Below are positions 1 through 9,119 of a DNA stretch of 64,000 nucleotides, one piece after another. The stretch is from Bacteroidales bacterium (lineage in GTDB: Bacteria > Bacteroidota > Bacteroidia > Bacteroidales > UBA932), in NCBI GenBank assembly GCA_024398075.1, contig JAKSJM010000003.1, forward strand, positions 30,776 to 94,775, given 5' to 3'. Under the pieces are notes generated by a model. The model saw nothing but the letters and a program-made list of their open reading frames with translations, had not been told where the DNA came from and made no database searches. Within the stretch, counting starts at the first letter, position 1. Every line of letters begins with the position of its first letter. Both the position numbers and the translations under genes were made by a program.

Positions 1-514
1 CAGTAGGCTCATTGATGATACGCTTAACATCGAGACCAGCGATACGTCCAGCTTCCTTGGTAGCCTGGCGCTGACTGTCTGAGAAGTATGCAGGCACTGT
101 GATGACAGCCTCAGTAACCTCCTGGCGGAGATAGTCCTCAGCGGTCTTCTTCATCTTCTGGAGGATGATGGCTGAGATCTCCTGTGGAGTGTAAAGACGT
201 CCATTGATGTCTACACGTGGAGTGTTGTTCTCGCCCTTGACTACATTGTAAGGAACACGAGCCACCTCGCCAGTTACCTGATCATAGGTCTCACCCATGA
301 ATCTCTTGATAGAGTAGATGGTGTTGTGAGGGTTGGTGATAGCCTGACGCTTTGCAGGATTACCCACTTTGCGCTCACCGCCTTCGGTGAATGCTACTAC
401 AGATGGAGTGGTACGCTCGCCTTCATTGTTAATGATAACGGTAGGCTGATTTCCTTCCATTACGGATACACATGAATTTGTGGTTCCGAGGTCAATTCCA
501 ATAATCTTTCCCAT
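1..514 (-). CDS. dnaK: DnaK (Hsp70) chaperone, N-terminal part, cut by window edge
   Basis: The minus strand from the ATG at 514 reads [16 protein letters not shown], the phosphate-1 loop of Hsp70 ATPases, then the family-typical [23 protein letters not shown] and [13 protein letters not shown] stretches. About 171 residues, roughly half the nucleotide-binding domain, are visible. The rest of the ATPase and the substrate-binding domain lie beyond base 1. DnaK is the cytoplasmic ATP-dependent folding chaperone working with DnaJ and GrpE, neither of which is in view. It is divergent from the pseudouridine synthase gene across 178 bases. I could not find a TAnnTTTG box in its leader, unlike many other genes here, which fits separate (stress) control but does not prove it. 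Confidence 0.98.
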   Translation of the reverse strand, partial: MGKIIGIDLGTTNSCVSVMEGNQPTVIINNEGERTTPSVVAFTEGGERKVGNPAKRQAITNPHNTIYSIKRFMGETYDQVTGEVARVPYNVVKGENNTPRVDINGRLYTPQEISAIILQKMKKTAEDYLRQEVTEAVITVPAYFSDSQRQATKEAGRIAGLDVKRIINEPT

Positions 515-692
515 AATATTTACTTTTTATCAATTTCTAGTTTGTGTCACATCATCGTGACGCTTATACCATAATCAAATCCTTTGCCATGAACTTTCTT
601 CTGCCAAATTGTCACAATCTTTCAAAAAATGGCGGTCGGAAAAGGCATAATCACTGAAAATAAGTACATTTGCGTCATCATTACATTGGCAC
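515..692. promoter_or_regulatory. dnaK / pseudouridine synthase divergent intergenic region
   Basis: This 178-base gap holds the control signals of two divergent genes. Visible structure: a GTCAC-atcatc-GTGAC inverted repeat (546-561) close to the dnaK start, and a direct repeat TGCCA-aat-TGTCA (602-614), which read towards dnaK is TGACA-att-TGGCA. A TACATTTG box for the plus-strand gene lies at 665-672. No TAnnTTTG box faces dnaK. The repeats are candidates for a heat-shock operator or an alternative promoter, but I cannot name a factor. Confidence 0.3.
665..672 (+). promoter_or_regulatory. -7 box TACATTTG of the pseudouridine synthase gene
   Basis: Matches the Bacteroidota sigma-ABfr -7 consensus TAnnTTTG and ends 20 bases before the ATG at 693. 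No clear -33 TTTG lies at the expected distance. Confidence 0.5.
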
Positions 693-1436
693 ATGGAATA
701 TAGAACACTGACCCGAGAGGAATACTGCGACATCCAGAAGAGAATCCTCTACGAAGACAACCATCTTCTCATCATAAATAAAAGAGTGGGCGAGATCACT
801 CAGGGTGACAAGACTGGCGACGAATGCATCGCAGATACGCTTAAGGCATTCATCGCAGAGCGAGACGCAAAGCCTGGCAAGGTGTTCATGGGCATTCCTC
901 ACAGACTCGACCGCCCAGTGAGTGGCATCACCATACTGGCGAAGACATCAAAGGCGCTTGAGAGACTCACCGAGATGTTTCGCAATGGTGACGTGCACAA
1001 ACGTTACTGGGCCCTATGCTGTGCCAGACCAGAATCAAATGAAGGACATCTAGAGGACTGGATGAACAGGAACGAGAAGCAGAACAAGTCATACATCGTC
1101 GCTCCCGGATCAGCAGAGAAGCCACTGAAGTTCAAGGAGGCTAAGCTAGCTAAGCTCAACTACAAGTATCTCGGAAGCACAGACCGTTACCATCTGATCG
1201 AGGTCGAGCTACTTACAGGCCGACATCACCAGATCAGATGCCAGCTGTCCCATATGGGTTGCGTCATAAAGGGCGATTTGAAATACGGAGCACAGAGATC
1301 AAACAAAGACGGCGGTATATGCCTCCACTCACACGAGGTGACATTTATTCATCCCGTAAAGAAGGAGGAAGTCCACATAGTTGCTCCAGTTCCTCAGACC
1401 TGGAAGGGGATGGAGAGTGTCCAAGCGCCCGCATAG
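693..1436 (+). CDS. RluA-family RNA pseudouridine synthase
   Basis: A 247-residue protein with the RluA signature HRLDRPVSG (residues 70-78). Asp73 is the expected catalytic aspartate that attacks the uridine in rRNA or tRNA. The second family motif, LLTGRHHQIRCQLSHMG, follows near residues 173-189. There is no N-terminal S4 domain, so it resembles the short single-domain RluA/TruC-like class; the exact target uridine cannot be told. The ATG at 693 lies 20 bases after a -7 box. Its 3' end overlaps the convergent AraC-type gene by 92 bases, so its last 30 codons are also antisense coding. Confidence 0.93.
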   Translation: MEYRTLTREEYCDIQKRILYEDNHLLIINKRVGEITQGDKTGDECIADTLKAFIAERDAKPGKVFMGIPHRLDRPVSGITILAKTSKALERLTEMFRNGDVHKRYWALCCARPESNEGHLEDWMNRNEKQNKSYIVAPGSAEKPLKFKEAKLAKLNYKYLGSTDRYHLIEVELLTGRHHQIRCQLSHMGCVIKGDLKYGAQRSNKDGGICLHSHEVTFIHPVKKEEVHIVAPVPQTWKGMESVQAPA

Positions 1437-2421
1437 TTTTCATGCCTTTGATATAGTCACTTGGGACTTGACCTACCCGTTTCTTGAACTCTCTCTCGAA
1501 TGTGACCAGTGTGCCATATCCACAGATGAACTGGAGTTCTTCTACCTTCACTGATGGATTCTGGTCAATGTAATACTTGGCATACTCTATCCTCAATGCA
1601 TTCCTTAACTTAGGGAAGGACATTCCTATGTAGTTATTCAGCATGTTAGATACATACGACTGATTCGTCCCCATCCTTTCAGCAAGCATACGTAGAGAGA
1701 AGTCAGGTTCAAGATAAATCTTATCTTCCCTAAACAGCACCAGCATCTGGTCGTACCTCGCCTCTTGCTTGATATTCGGATCTAAATCCACCACCTCATT
1801 CTCTTCTATCTGTTTCTGCTCTAGATATCTATCCCAAACATCCAGACAGGTCACGATGACAAGGAGGACACTAGAAGTCACCACACATAGCGTCCCAGGA
1901 CAAAATGCGAGTACAGAAAGGAGCACACACAGCAGGGCGCTGCATAGTCTCTGCCATGAGGACGGCATGAAGTCTCTATCCATCAGTGCAAATGCACCAT
2001 ACATATCCTTTATCATAAGTGCGTTGAATATCACATGAAAGAGATAGATTCCCAACCTTACAGATGGTGCCAGAAATGCCATGAAATGAGTAACGGCATT
2101 TTCCCTCTCAATGTCGCAGACCAGGACAATATGTGATGCGATGGCCACTAGCGAAAACAATGCAAGTGTAGCCACACTCACCCATGTACCTCTGCGCACC
2201 ATATCAAGCGCAAGGACCAATGAAATGTCTAGAATAAGTAGCGTCCATCCCGGCAGTCCAGAGTAGGCTATCGAAGAAAGTATGACCAGGGGTACAAATA
2301 TCAGCGTACCACTGATAACTGACCTATCCTTTAAGACAAAGAAAGAAATACCCCTTTGGATAATGAACAAGCCCAGCACCACTAGTGCCAGGCTTGTAAT
2401 GAGCAATGTGTTTAATGTCAT
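1345..2421 (-). CDS. Membrane-anchored AraC-family transcriptional regulator
   Basis: From the ATG at 2421 the protein has about 358 residues. An upstream in-frame TTG at 2445 is less likely: it lies inside a CATATTTG -7-like box (2443-2450), which would put the transcript start just before 2421. The first ~200 residues form about six or seven hydrophobic helices. The C-terminal ~100 residues are an AraC double helix-turn-helix (LRMLAERMGTNQSYVSNMLN, then ELQFICGYGTLVTFEREFKK). Such membrane AraC proteins are common in Bacteroidales and probably sense a signal at the inner membrane; ligand and targets are unknown. About 30 residues after the HTH are antisense to the pseudouridine synthase gene. 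Confidence 0.9.
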   Translation of the reverse strand: MTLNTLLITSLALVVLGLFIIQRGISFFVLKDRSVISGTLIFVPLVILSSIAYSGLPGWTLLILDISLVLALDMVRRGTWVSVATLALFSLVAIASHIVLVCDIERENAVTHFMAFLAPSVRLGIYLFHVIFNALMIKDMYGAFALMDRDFMPSSWQRLCSALLCVLLSVLAFCPGTLCVVTSSVLLVIVTCLDVWDRYLEQKQIEENEVVDLDPNIKQEARYDQMLVLFREDKIYLEPDFSLRMLAERMGTNQSYVSNMLNNYIGMSFPKLRNALRIEYAKYYIDQNPSVKVEELQFICGYGTLVTFEREFKKRVGQVPSDYIKGMKTMRALGHSPSPSRSEELEQLCGLPPSLRDE

Positions 2422-2465
2422 AAATTTGCCTGAAACTGACGGCAAATATGCATAAACACTTTCTG

Positions 2466-2487
2466 AAAAACCCTACAAAACAGGGGG
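2466..2487 (-). terminator. Possible rho-independent terminator after the YitT pair
   Basis: Read on the minus strand: CCCTG-loop-TAGGG, a short stem with one G-U pair, followed by TTTTT. It lies about 22 bases after the stop of the last gene in the leuS-yitT operon. The stem is short, so confidence is limited. Confidence 0.45.
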
Positions 2488-2509
2488 TCTAAGCATCATT
2501 TTAAGTTTT

Positions 2510-3460
2510 TTAGTCCTGTTTAAGCTTCTTCCTGGCCTGTTTTATGACATCAAAGCCCTGTCCATAGACTCCAGTCACATTGGATACAGAAATGAAAGCA
2601 TTCGGATCCATCTGACGGACTCTCTTAAGAAGAGATGACATATCCGTCTTTCTCGTGAGGACCATTACGACTCGTATAGGATTCTTGGTGTACCAGCCTT
2701 CGCCATGAAGAATGGTCACTCCCCTTCTGAACTCATCAGAAATCATCTGAGCGATTTCCTCATCTTTCTGCGAGAGAATGAACAGCTGCACAGACTGCTT
2801 CGATCCTGTAAGGAACAAGTCAAGAGCTGTACTATTCACGACGATAAGGATAAGACCAAGCACAAGCCTGGTGATCTTGCCTGAGATAGGCATCAACAAT
2901 CCATCGGCGGTATATGAAGGTATAAGCATTGACGAAAGGATGATAACCACATCCATCGTCAGAATCATCCTTCCAGGAGAAACGTCCCTATACTTATTCA
3001 CGATCAAGGCGACGATATCCGTACCACCTGTACTACCGCCCTGTGACATTGTAAGTCCGATTCCTACTCCAGTCATTATACCACCCATGAGAGTGCACAT
3101 GAGAGGTCCGTTTTCTTGAGCCAAGCTAGAAAGAAGTTCGCTTGGAAGAATGGCCTGGAAAAGGTTAAGGCCATAAGAAACAACAGCGATCGCGTAGACA
3201 GTTTTCACGCCGAAACCCTTGCCCAGTACATATAGTGCCGCTACCAGCAACAGGATATTCACGACGAAATAAGTATAACCTGCTTTGACGAGACCTCCTG
3301 TGGCATACTGGATAATGGCAGCTGCACCGGTCACACCTCCACCGATCATATTATTTGGCACGAGGAACACTGTCCATCCAAGTACATACAGAAGAAGTCC
3401 AACCGTGATGATCGAATACTCCTTCAGCACACTCCAAATAGTTTTCTTCAGTGTCGACAT
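2510..3460 (-). CDS. YitT family membrane protein (YitT domain plus DUF2179)
   Basis: A 316-residue protein with five or six transmembrane helices in the first ~210 residues, including the glycine-rich GGGVTGAA and QGGSTGGTDI segments typical of YitT/DUF161. A soluble C-terminal DUF2179 domain (TILHGEGWYTKNPIRVVMVL onward) follows. YitT proteins are inner-membrane proteins of unsettled transport function. The gene starts 2 bases after the stop of a paralogue in the same operon. The two share architecture and GGSTGGTDI, so they look like a tandem duplication that has since diverged. Confidence 0.9.
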   Translation of the reverse strand: MSTLKKTIWSVLKEYSIITVGLLLYVLGWTVFLVPNNMIGGGVTGAAAIIQYATGGLVKAGYTYFVVNILLLVAALYVLGKGFGVKTVYAIAVVSYGLNLFQAILPSELLSSLAQENGPLMCTLMGGIMTGVGIGLTMSQGGSTGGTDIVALIVNKYRDVSPGRMILTMDVVIILSSMLIPSYTADGLLMPISGKITRLVLGLILIVVNSTALDLFLTGSKQSVQLFILSQKDEEIAQMISDEFRRGVTILHGEGWYTKNPIRVVMVLTRKTDMSSLLKRVRQMDPNAFISVSNVTGVYGQGFDVIKQARKKLKQD

Positions 3461-3462
3461 GG

Positions 3463-4398
3463 CTAATTCTTCTCCTTCTTTAAACCAGAAAATCCCACTT
3501 TCATCTCTTCAAAGCCCTCGCCGTACACGTTGTTTGTAGGAGAAACGGACATGAATGCCTTCGAATCAATGCTCTTGATGGCCTTATTCAGCATAGGAAG
3601 CTCCTTCTGATCAATGAGAATGAGAAGGACATTCTTCTGCTGCTTGGTGTACCATCCCATGGCAGAGAGCACTGTAACGCCACGATCCAGGACATTGATG
3701 ATGTGATCAGCGATCTGTTCATACTTCTCCGAGAATACAATGAGCTGGTACGAGCTCTTCTTACCACCGACTACGAAATCTACCATCAGGGTGAAAGTCA
3801 TGATCTGCTCGACGCCATAAATCATGTCGCCAAAAGACTTGTCTGGAAGAAGCAGAAGCAGGGCTACCACCACGAAGTCAGACACCATGAACACGGTGCT
3901 GAGAGAGACAGGCCAGTATTTATGCACCATCAGAGCAATGATATCTGTTCCTCCTGTGCTACCGCCAAATCGAAGCACCATTCCAAGTCCCAGCGCCTCA
4001 AGGGCACCGGCTATGATAGGGATAAGCACCCTATCGTCGACATAGAAAAACTGCCCAGGAATACACTGAAGGGCATCTACACTTGCGATGAACTTCATCA
4101 TGATAGATGACACCACGATACAATATATGGTCTTGAAACCAAATCCAATGCCCATGGCTATCACGGCTATTATGATGAGAGCCGCATTAATAACAAAGTA
4201 TGAAGTTTGTGCCTCAATGGCGCCATTGGTCGCAAACTGTATGATGGTACAAAGACCCATCATACCACCTGCGCTCATGCCATTCGGAATCATGAAGCCT
4301 TCCCACGCAAGTGAGAAGATAAAGCAAAAAAGCGTAAGAAGCAGGTAAGTCCAAATAGTCTTACCTGCCTGCTTAGCCGTTATTTTTGGTAATGTCAT
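3463..4398 (-). CDS. YitT family membrane protein, second tandem copy
   Basis: A 311-residue paralogue of the next gene downstream, with the same order: helical YitT part containing SAGGMMG and FGGSTGGTDI, then a DUF2179 domain (TVLSAMGWYTKQQKNVLLIL). The ATG at 4398 shares one base with the TAA stop of leuS (TAATG), so translation is probably coupled to leuS. Two YitT copies behind leuS suggest constitutive co-expression. No substrate can be inferred. Confidence 0.9.
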   Translation of the reverse strand: MTLPKITAKQAGKTIWTYLLLTLFCFIFSLAWEGFMIPNGMSAGGMMGLCTIIQFATNGAIEAQTSYFVINAALIIIAVIAMGIGFGFKTIYCIVVSSIMMKFIASVDALQCIPGQFFYVDDRVLIPIIAGALEALGLGMVLRFGGSTGGTDIIALMVHKYWPVSLSTVFMVSDFVVVALLLLLPDKSFGDMIYGVEQIMTFTLMVDFVVGGKKSSYQLIVFSEKYEQIADHIINVLDRGVTVLSAMGWYTKQQKNVLLILIDQKELPMLNKAIKSIDSKAFMSVSPTNNVYGEGFEEMKVGFSGLKKEKN

Positions 4399-7163
4399 TA
4401 CTTAACAACGATATTTACGATCTTTCCTGGAACCACGATCACCTTTACGATATTCAATCCTTCTGTGTACTTGGCAGTCTGCTCCATAGCACGAACCTTA
4501 GCCTCAACATCTTCCTTGGACATATCCTTAGGAAGGTCAACAGTGAAACGAGTCTTACCATTGAATGACACAGCGTATGTGCAGGTGTTCTCCACTGTAT
4601 AGCTTTCTATGTATTCAGGGAAAGTAGCGTATGTTACTGACTCAGTATGGCCAAGGGCCTCCCAAAGCTCCTCTGTGATGTGTGGAGCAAATGGAGAGAG
4701 AAGCACTACCATAGGCTCAAGAATCTCCTTCTTGGTGCACTTGAGAGCAGTGAGGTCATTAAGAGCAATCATAAATGCACTGATAGTAGTGTTATATGAG
4801 AATGACTCGATATCACTCTGCTCCTTGCCAATGAGCTTGTGAAGGACCTTAAGCTCTTCTGCCGTAGCTTTCTCATCGCTCACAATCCACTGGTCACGAT
4901 CGTAGAAGAGTCTCCAGAACTTCTTCAGGAAGCGGTTTACACCATCGATACCCTTGGTGTCCCAAGGCTTGCTCTGCTCGATAGGACCGAGGAACATCTC
5001 GTAGAGTCTGAGGGTATCTGCGCCGTAGGTGTCACAGATGAGGTCTGGATTCACCACGTTGTACATACTCTTACTCATCTTCTCGATAGCGTAGCCACAT
5101 ACATACTCACCATTCTCGAGAATGAACTCTGCATCCGCGAACTCAGGTCTCCACGCCTTGAATGCCTCAAGATCAAGTTTGTCATTATAGACAATGTTTA
5201 CGTCCACATGGATCTCAGTGGTTTCGTACTGATCCTTGAGTCCAAGTGAAACGAATGTATTTGTACCGACTACTCTATAAACGAAGTTTGAACGGCCCTG
5301 GATCATACCCTGGTTGATGAGCTTACGGAATGGCTCGTCCTCGCATACATAACCGAGGTCAAAGAGGAACTTGTTCCAGAATCTCGAATAGATAAGGTGA
5401 CCGGTCGCATGCTCGGTTCCACCGATATAAAGATCCACATTCCTCCAGTATGCATTCACATCCTTGTCTACGAGAGCCTCACCATTGTGAGGATCCATGT
5501 ATCTGAGATAGTATGCGCTTGAACCAGCGAAACCAGGCATGGTGCTCTTCTCGAGAGGATAGCCATTGTATGTCCAATCCTTCGCGCGAGCAAGAGGTGG
5601 TTCGCCATTTGCCGCAGGCTTGAATGACTCGATCTCAGGGAGCTCAAGAGGGAGTTCTGACTCAGGTAGTGGTGTAGGGATGCCATCCTTATAATAGATA
5701 GGGAATGGCTCACCCCAATATCTCTGACGTGAGAAGATGGCGTCACGAAGTCTGTAGTTTGTCTTTCTTCTGCCAAGTCCCTTCTCCTCTACGTAGTCCT
5801 TTGCAGTCTCAATAGCGACCTTTACATCAAGACCATTGAGGAAGCCTGAATTGCACATCTTGCCTTCCTTGGCATCGAAGCTCTGTTCTGAAACATCGCA
5901 GCCCTCGATGATAGGAATGATAGGAAGGTCAAACTTGCGAGCGAACGCGTAGTCACGGCTATCATGAGCAGGAACTGCCATGATGGCACCAGTGCCGTAG
6001 CCAGCGAGCACGTACTCTGAGATCCACACTGGAATCTTCTCTCCAGTAAGAGGATTAATTCCATAAGCTCCTGAGAATACACCAGTCACAGACTTAGTCT
6101 CTGCAATACGCTCACGCTCAGTCTTCTTCTTAACCTGCTTGATGTACTCTTCTACAGCCTCTTTCTGCTCAGGTGTGGTGAGCTCGGCTACGAGATCACT
6201 CTCTGGTGCAAGAACCATGAAAGTAACGCCGAAGATAGTATCCACACGGGTAGTGAAGATGGTTACAGGAACTGTCTTCTCGCCGCTCTCAACATTGAAT
6301 ACGACCTCTGTTCCCTCAGACTTACCGATCCAGTTCTTCTGCATCTCCTTGAGTGAATCGGTCCACTCAAGAGTATCAAGAGACGAAAGAAGTCTTCCAG
6401 CATAAGCAGATACACGAAGCTGCCACTGAGTCATCTTCTTCTGCTCTACAGGATAACCACCACGTACTGAAAGGCCATCCTTGACCTCGTCATTTGCGAG
6501 TACGGTACCGAGGCCCTCACACCAGTTGACTGAAGTCTCACCCTGGTATGCGATACGATATCTCATGAGAGCATCTGATTTCTCCTTCTCAGAGAAAGCC
6601 TTCCACTGCTCCGCAGTGAAAGAATCTCCATCAGTGCAAGCAGCTTTTACTGAAGCATTTCCGCACTTCTCAAAGATAGCGGCGAGCTCTTCGATAGGGC
6701 GAGCCTTCTGCATGTCTGTATCATACCAGCTGCCAAACATCTTGAGGAAAGCCCACTGAGTCCAATGATAGTACTTAGGATCACATGTGCGCACTTCCCT
6801 ATCCCAGTCGTATGAGAAGCCGATACGATCCATCTGCTGACGATAGCGTGCGATGTTATCTGTAGTGGTCTTCTCAGGATGCTGACCCGTCTGGATAGCA
6901 TACTGCTCTGCTGGAAGTCCAAACGCATCATATCCCATTGGGTGAAGGACATTGAAGCCCTTGAGTCTCTTATATCTAGAGAAGATATCGCTGGCAATGT
7001 ATCCGAGAGGGTGTCCTACATGAAGACCTGCTCCTGATGGATATGGGAACATATCCAGAACATAGTACTTAGGCTTGGAAGCATCCTCCTTCGCCTTGAA
7101 AGTGCCTTCAGCAGCCCACTTGGCTTGCCATTTCTTCTCAATTGCTTTGAAATCGTATTCCAT
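4398..7163 (-). CDS. leuS: Leucyl-tRNA synthetase
   Basis: A 921-residue class I aminoacyl-tRNA synthetase that charges tRNA-Leu in the cytoplasm. The HIGH motif appears as HVGH (residues 48-51) after PYPSGAG. The CP1 editing domain carries [23 protein letters not shown] starts at residue 695 ([15 protein letters not shown]), followed by the anticodon-binding helical domain ([18 protein letters not shown]). Length fits the bacterial family. It lies 12 bases behind the M28-like/TonB gene and overlaps the downstream yitT start by one base, so it sits mid-operon. Confidence 0.98.
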   Translation of the reverse strand: MEYDFKAIEKKWQAKWAAEGTFKAKEDASKPKYYVLDMFPYPSGAGLHVGHPLGYIASDIFSRYKRLKGFNVLHPMGYDAFGLPAEQYAIQTGQHPEKTTTDNIARYRQQMDRIGFSYDWDREVRTCDPKYYHWTQWAFLKMFGSWYDTDMQKARPIEELAAIFEKCGNASVKAACTDGDSFTAEQWKAFSEKEKSDALMRYRIAYQGETSVNWCEGLGTVLANDEVKDGLSVRGGYPVEQKKMTQWQLRVSAYAGRLLSSLDTLEWTDSLKEMQKNWIGKSEGTEVVFNVESGEKTVPVTIFTTRVDTIFGVTFMVLAPESDLVAELTTPEQKEAVEEYIKQVKKKTERERIAETKSVTGVFSGAYGINPLTGEKIPVWISEYVLAGYGTGAIMAVPAHDSRDYAFARKFDLPIIPIIEGCDVSEQSFDAKEGKMCNSGFLNGLDVKVAIETAKDYVEEKGLGRRKTNYRLRDAIFSRQRYWGEPFPIYYKDGIPTPLPESELPLELPEIESFKPAANGEPPLARAKDWTYNGYPLEKSTMPGFAGSSAYYLRYMDPHNGEALVDKDVNAYWRNVDLYIGGTEHATGHLIYSRFWNKFLFDLGYVCEDEPFRKLINQGMIQGRSNFVYRVVGTNTFVSLGLKDQYETTEIHVDVNIVYNDKLDLEAFKAWRPEFADAEFILENGEYVCGYAIEKMSKSMYNVVNPDLICDTYGADTLRLYEMFLGPIEQSKPWDTKGIDGVNRFLKKFWRLFYDRDQWIVSDEKATAEELKVLHKLIGKEQSDIESFSYNTTISAFMIALNDLTALKCTKKEILEPMVVLLSPFAPHITEELWEALGHTESVTYATFPEYIESYTVENTCTYAVSFNGKTRFTVDLPKDMSKEDVEAKVRAMEQTAKYTEGLNIVKVIVVPGKIVNIVVK

Positions 7164-7175
7164 AACTATATATCT

Positions 7176-8510
7176 TTATTTCTTCTTTTTCTCAAGTCTA
7201 AACTCCACATAGAGTGAGAGTTCCGCCTTCACCGGCTTGCCCTTCACCCGACCCGGTTTCCAGTTCGGAGAGGCCTTGATGACTCTTACGGCCTCCTCGT
7301 CAAGCATCTCATCGACACCCTTAAGCACCTTGACATCTGTCACCTTGCCCTTCTCGTTGATGATGAAATCCACAAGCACACGACCCTGAATTCCATTCAC
7401 AACTGCTTTCTGAGGATAACGCAGATACTGATATACCCACTTCTGCAGGAAGTACGTAGGGTCTACTCTTCCAAGGAACGAAGGCTTATAGTCGCAGTCA
7501 TAATAAGGGACTACGTCCGATCCATCAGCTACAGGAGTTTTTCTTTCATTTGGGTTGAAAAGCGGTCTCTCGCCATTCACGAGCTTCACAGAGAAGTTAA
7601 ACAAGTACTCAAGCTCGCGCTCCATGAAATCATATTCAAGCTTATCGTAAGTATCTCTGTCAGAGCCATATTCACTATAATGTCCCGTACTGAACATTAC
7701 AGACGGTATCTGCATGGCATAGAATGACCTATGATCAGAAGGGAATGGTTCAAGCGAGGTGATGGTAGGATGCACTGGCTGCAATGTGTTTGCCAGCGAA
7801 TTCACCACTGCGTTCATGTCTGAGTTTGACGAAGTGAATGCAAGGAACTCCTGCGACTTAGGGATACCCACAATGTCAAGATTGATCATCGCAGCGATCT
7901 TCTCTGCAGCGCCAAACGACCTGTTAAGGAAGTACCATGATCCGGCATTTCCCTCGAGGGAGGAGCCAAATGCGACAAAGATGACAGAACGCTTCAAGAG
8001 CAATGAATTCGTCTGGAGCATTCTCGCGAGCTCCATCATGAGCGCGAGTCCTGACGCGTTTCCATTGGCACCATAATACATTTTCTCAGTAGGCACGCCG
8101 TCTATGGTGACGCTGCGCACGCCTATGTTGTCCATACGGGCACCGATGACTATGTACTCGTCACGCAAGGATTTGTCATAACCCTGAATGAAACCAACCA
8201 CATTCCTGGAAGTGAGCGTGTCACCACTTGTCTGCTTTATGCCGAAGAGATCGCCCTCATCTGGCGAGAGCATCTCGACGCCGTACTTCTTGAACATATC
8301 TGCCACATAGATGGCGGTCTCATACTCGCCATCCGAGCCAGCCGCGCGGCCTCTCTTCGATGGAGAAGAGATATACGCGACATGCTCCTTGAGGGAAGCT
8401 ACTGTCTCACTGTCATCTATGTCTGAAAAATGGACTTTGTACTGTGCCTGGGCAGAAACCCCAAGAATAAGCAGCATCAAGGCTGCAAGGAAACATTTTC
8501 TTTTCATCAT
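7176..8510 (-). CDS. M28 peptidase-like protein with degenerate active site, fused to TonB C-terminal domain
   Basis: 444 residues: signal peptide (MMKRKCF...ILGVSAQAQ), an M28 aminopeptidase-like fold (about 30-310), and a TonB C-terminal domain (about 350-440; YPQKAVVNGIQGRVLVDFII, EEAVRVIKASPNWKPGRVKG). Compared with the M28 pattern GAHYDH / GANDNASG / FGAEE / INLD / YH, the protein has GARMDN (Arg125), GANGNASG (Gly150), FGSSL (Ser184, Leu185), INLD (Asp212 kept) and YG (Gly282). Four of five metal ligands and the catalytic Glu are replaced, so peptidase activity is unlikely; it may bind peptide. There is no Pro-rich linker as in true TonB. The ATG overlaps the stop of the SPOR lipoprotein gene (ATGA). 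Confidence 0.85.
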   Translation of the reverse strand: MMKRKCFLAALMLLILGVSAQAQYKVHFSDIDDSETVASLKEHVAYISSPSKRGRAAGSDGEYETAIYVADMFKKYGVEMLSPDEGDLFGIKQTSGDTLTSRNVVGFIQGYDKSLRDEYIVIGARMDNIGVRSVTIDGVPTEKMYYGANGNASGLALMMELARMLQTNSLLLKRSVIFVAFGSSLEGNAGSWYFLNRSFGAAEKIAAMINLDIVGIPKSQEFLAFTSSNSDMNAVVNSLANTLQPVHPTITSLEPFPSDHRSFYAMQIPSVMFSTGHYSEYGSDRDTYDKLEYDFMERELEYLFNFSVKLVNGERPLFNPNERKTPVADGSDVVPYYDCDYKPSFLGRVDPTYFLQKWVYQYLRYPQKAVVNGIQGRVLVDFIINEKGKVTDVKVLKGVDEMLDEEAVRVIKASPNWKPGRVKGKPVKAELSLYVEFRLEKKKK

Positions 8511-9046
8511 AATGCTTCCTCATTAATCAAAATCGATGCCTCTTTATGGGTATAGCCACTTTCAATTAGACCTTGAAGTGACTCCCAGAACTCGAAGATG
8601 TCATTTGTATGGCAGATACCTACCTTCTTATATCCCTTCAGTGTAGGGATGAGAATGGCATCGTAACCTTTCTTCTCCTTGTAGCTTGCGGCAAACGCCT
8701 GTGCATTTTCCACAGTCGAGAAAGCGCCCACGATCACGGAGTACCTGTACCCGTAAGTGCCTGGGGCAATGCCTCCGAGCCTCTCTGGACGATCCACCGC
8801 GAATCCGCAATGCTGCAGCGAGTCGCAGAGCGCGAGCGAATCTGCTGTCCTTTTGAGCGCCTCTTCCACGCGAAGCGCAGAGTCCTTGCGAGCCTGCAGA
8901 ATCTGCTGCTCACGCTTGATCAAAGCTGCGCGTGCCTCGATGTCCTCCGATGTAGGTCTTCCCGCCAGCGAGCGCATGAAATCACACCCTGACAGGAGCA
9001 GCATAGAGGCTGCGAGAAAGCTGAAAATCAATGTACTTCTTCTCAT
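8507..9046 (-). CDS. SPOR domain lipoprotein
   Basis: The start is the ATG at 9046, which gives a clean lipoprotein signal (MRRSTLIF...LLLSGC); the reading frame extends upstream but without one. The mature part has a short coiled-coil-like region (EDIEARAALIKREQQILQAR). A SPOR domain follows (YRYSVIVGAFSTVENAQAFAASYKEKKGYDAILI), which binds denuded glycan strands of septal peptidoglycan in known members. 179 residues. It is the first gene of the operon leading to leuS; its stop overlaps the next ATG. A well-formed promoter (TTTG, 19 bases, TAAATTTG) precedes it. Confidence 0.85.
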   Translation of the reverse strand: MRRSTLIFSFLAASMLLLSGCDFMRSLAGRPTSEDIEARAALIKREQQILQARKDSALRVEEALKRTADSLALCDSLQHCGFAVDRPERLGGIAPGTYGYRYSVIVGAFSTVENAQAFAASYKEKKGYDAILIPTLKGYKKVGICHTNDIFEFWESLQGLIESGYTHKEASILINEEAL

Positions 9047-9069
9047 AGGACCAATAACCCAATTAAATG

Positions 9070-9100
9070 CAAATTTAATGAATATTAATCTACTGACAAA
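9070..9100 (-). promoter_or_regulatory. Promoter of the SPOR-M28-leuS-yitT operon
   Basis: On the minus strand TTTG (9100-9097), 19 bases, then TAAATTTG (9077-9070). This is a full match to the Bacteroidota -33/-7 pattern, 23 bases before the ATG at 9046. Confidence 0.65.
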
Positions 9101-9107
9101 AAAAACG

Positions 9108-9115
9108 TATCTTTG
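9108..9115 (+). promoter_or_regulatory. -7 box TATCTTTG in front of the CapA gene
   Basis: TATCTTTG fits TAnnTTTG. It ends only 4 bases before the GTG at 9120 but 31 bases before the ATG at 9147, which bears on which start is used. Confidence 0.45.
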
Positions 9116-9119
9116 CAAA

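Noticed and set aside
8757-9119. Upstream extension of the CapA reading frame
   Set aside because: It runs antisense through the SPOR lipoprotein gene and would place the signal peptide in the middle of the protein.
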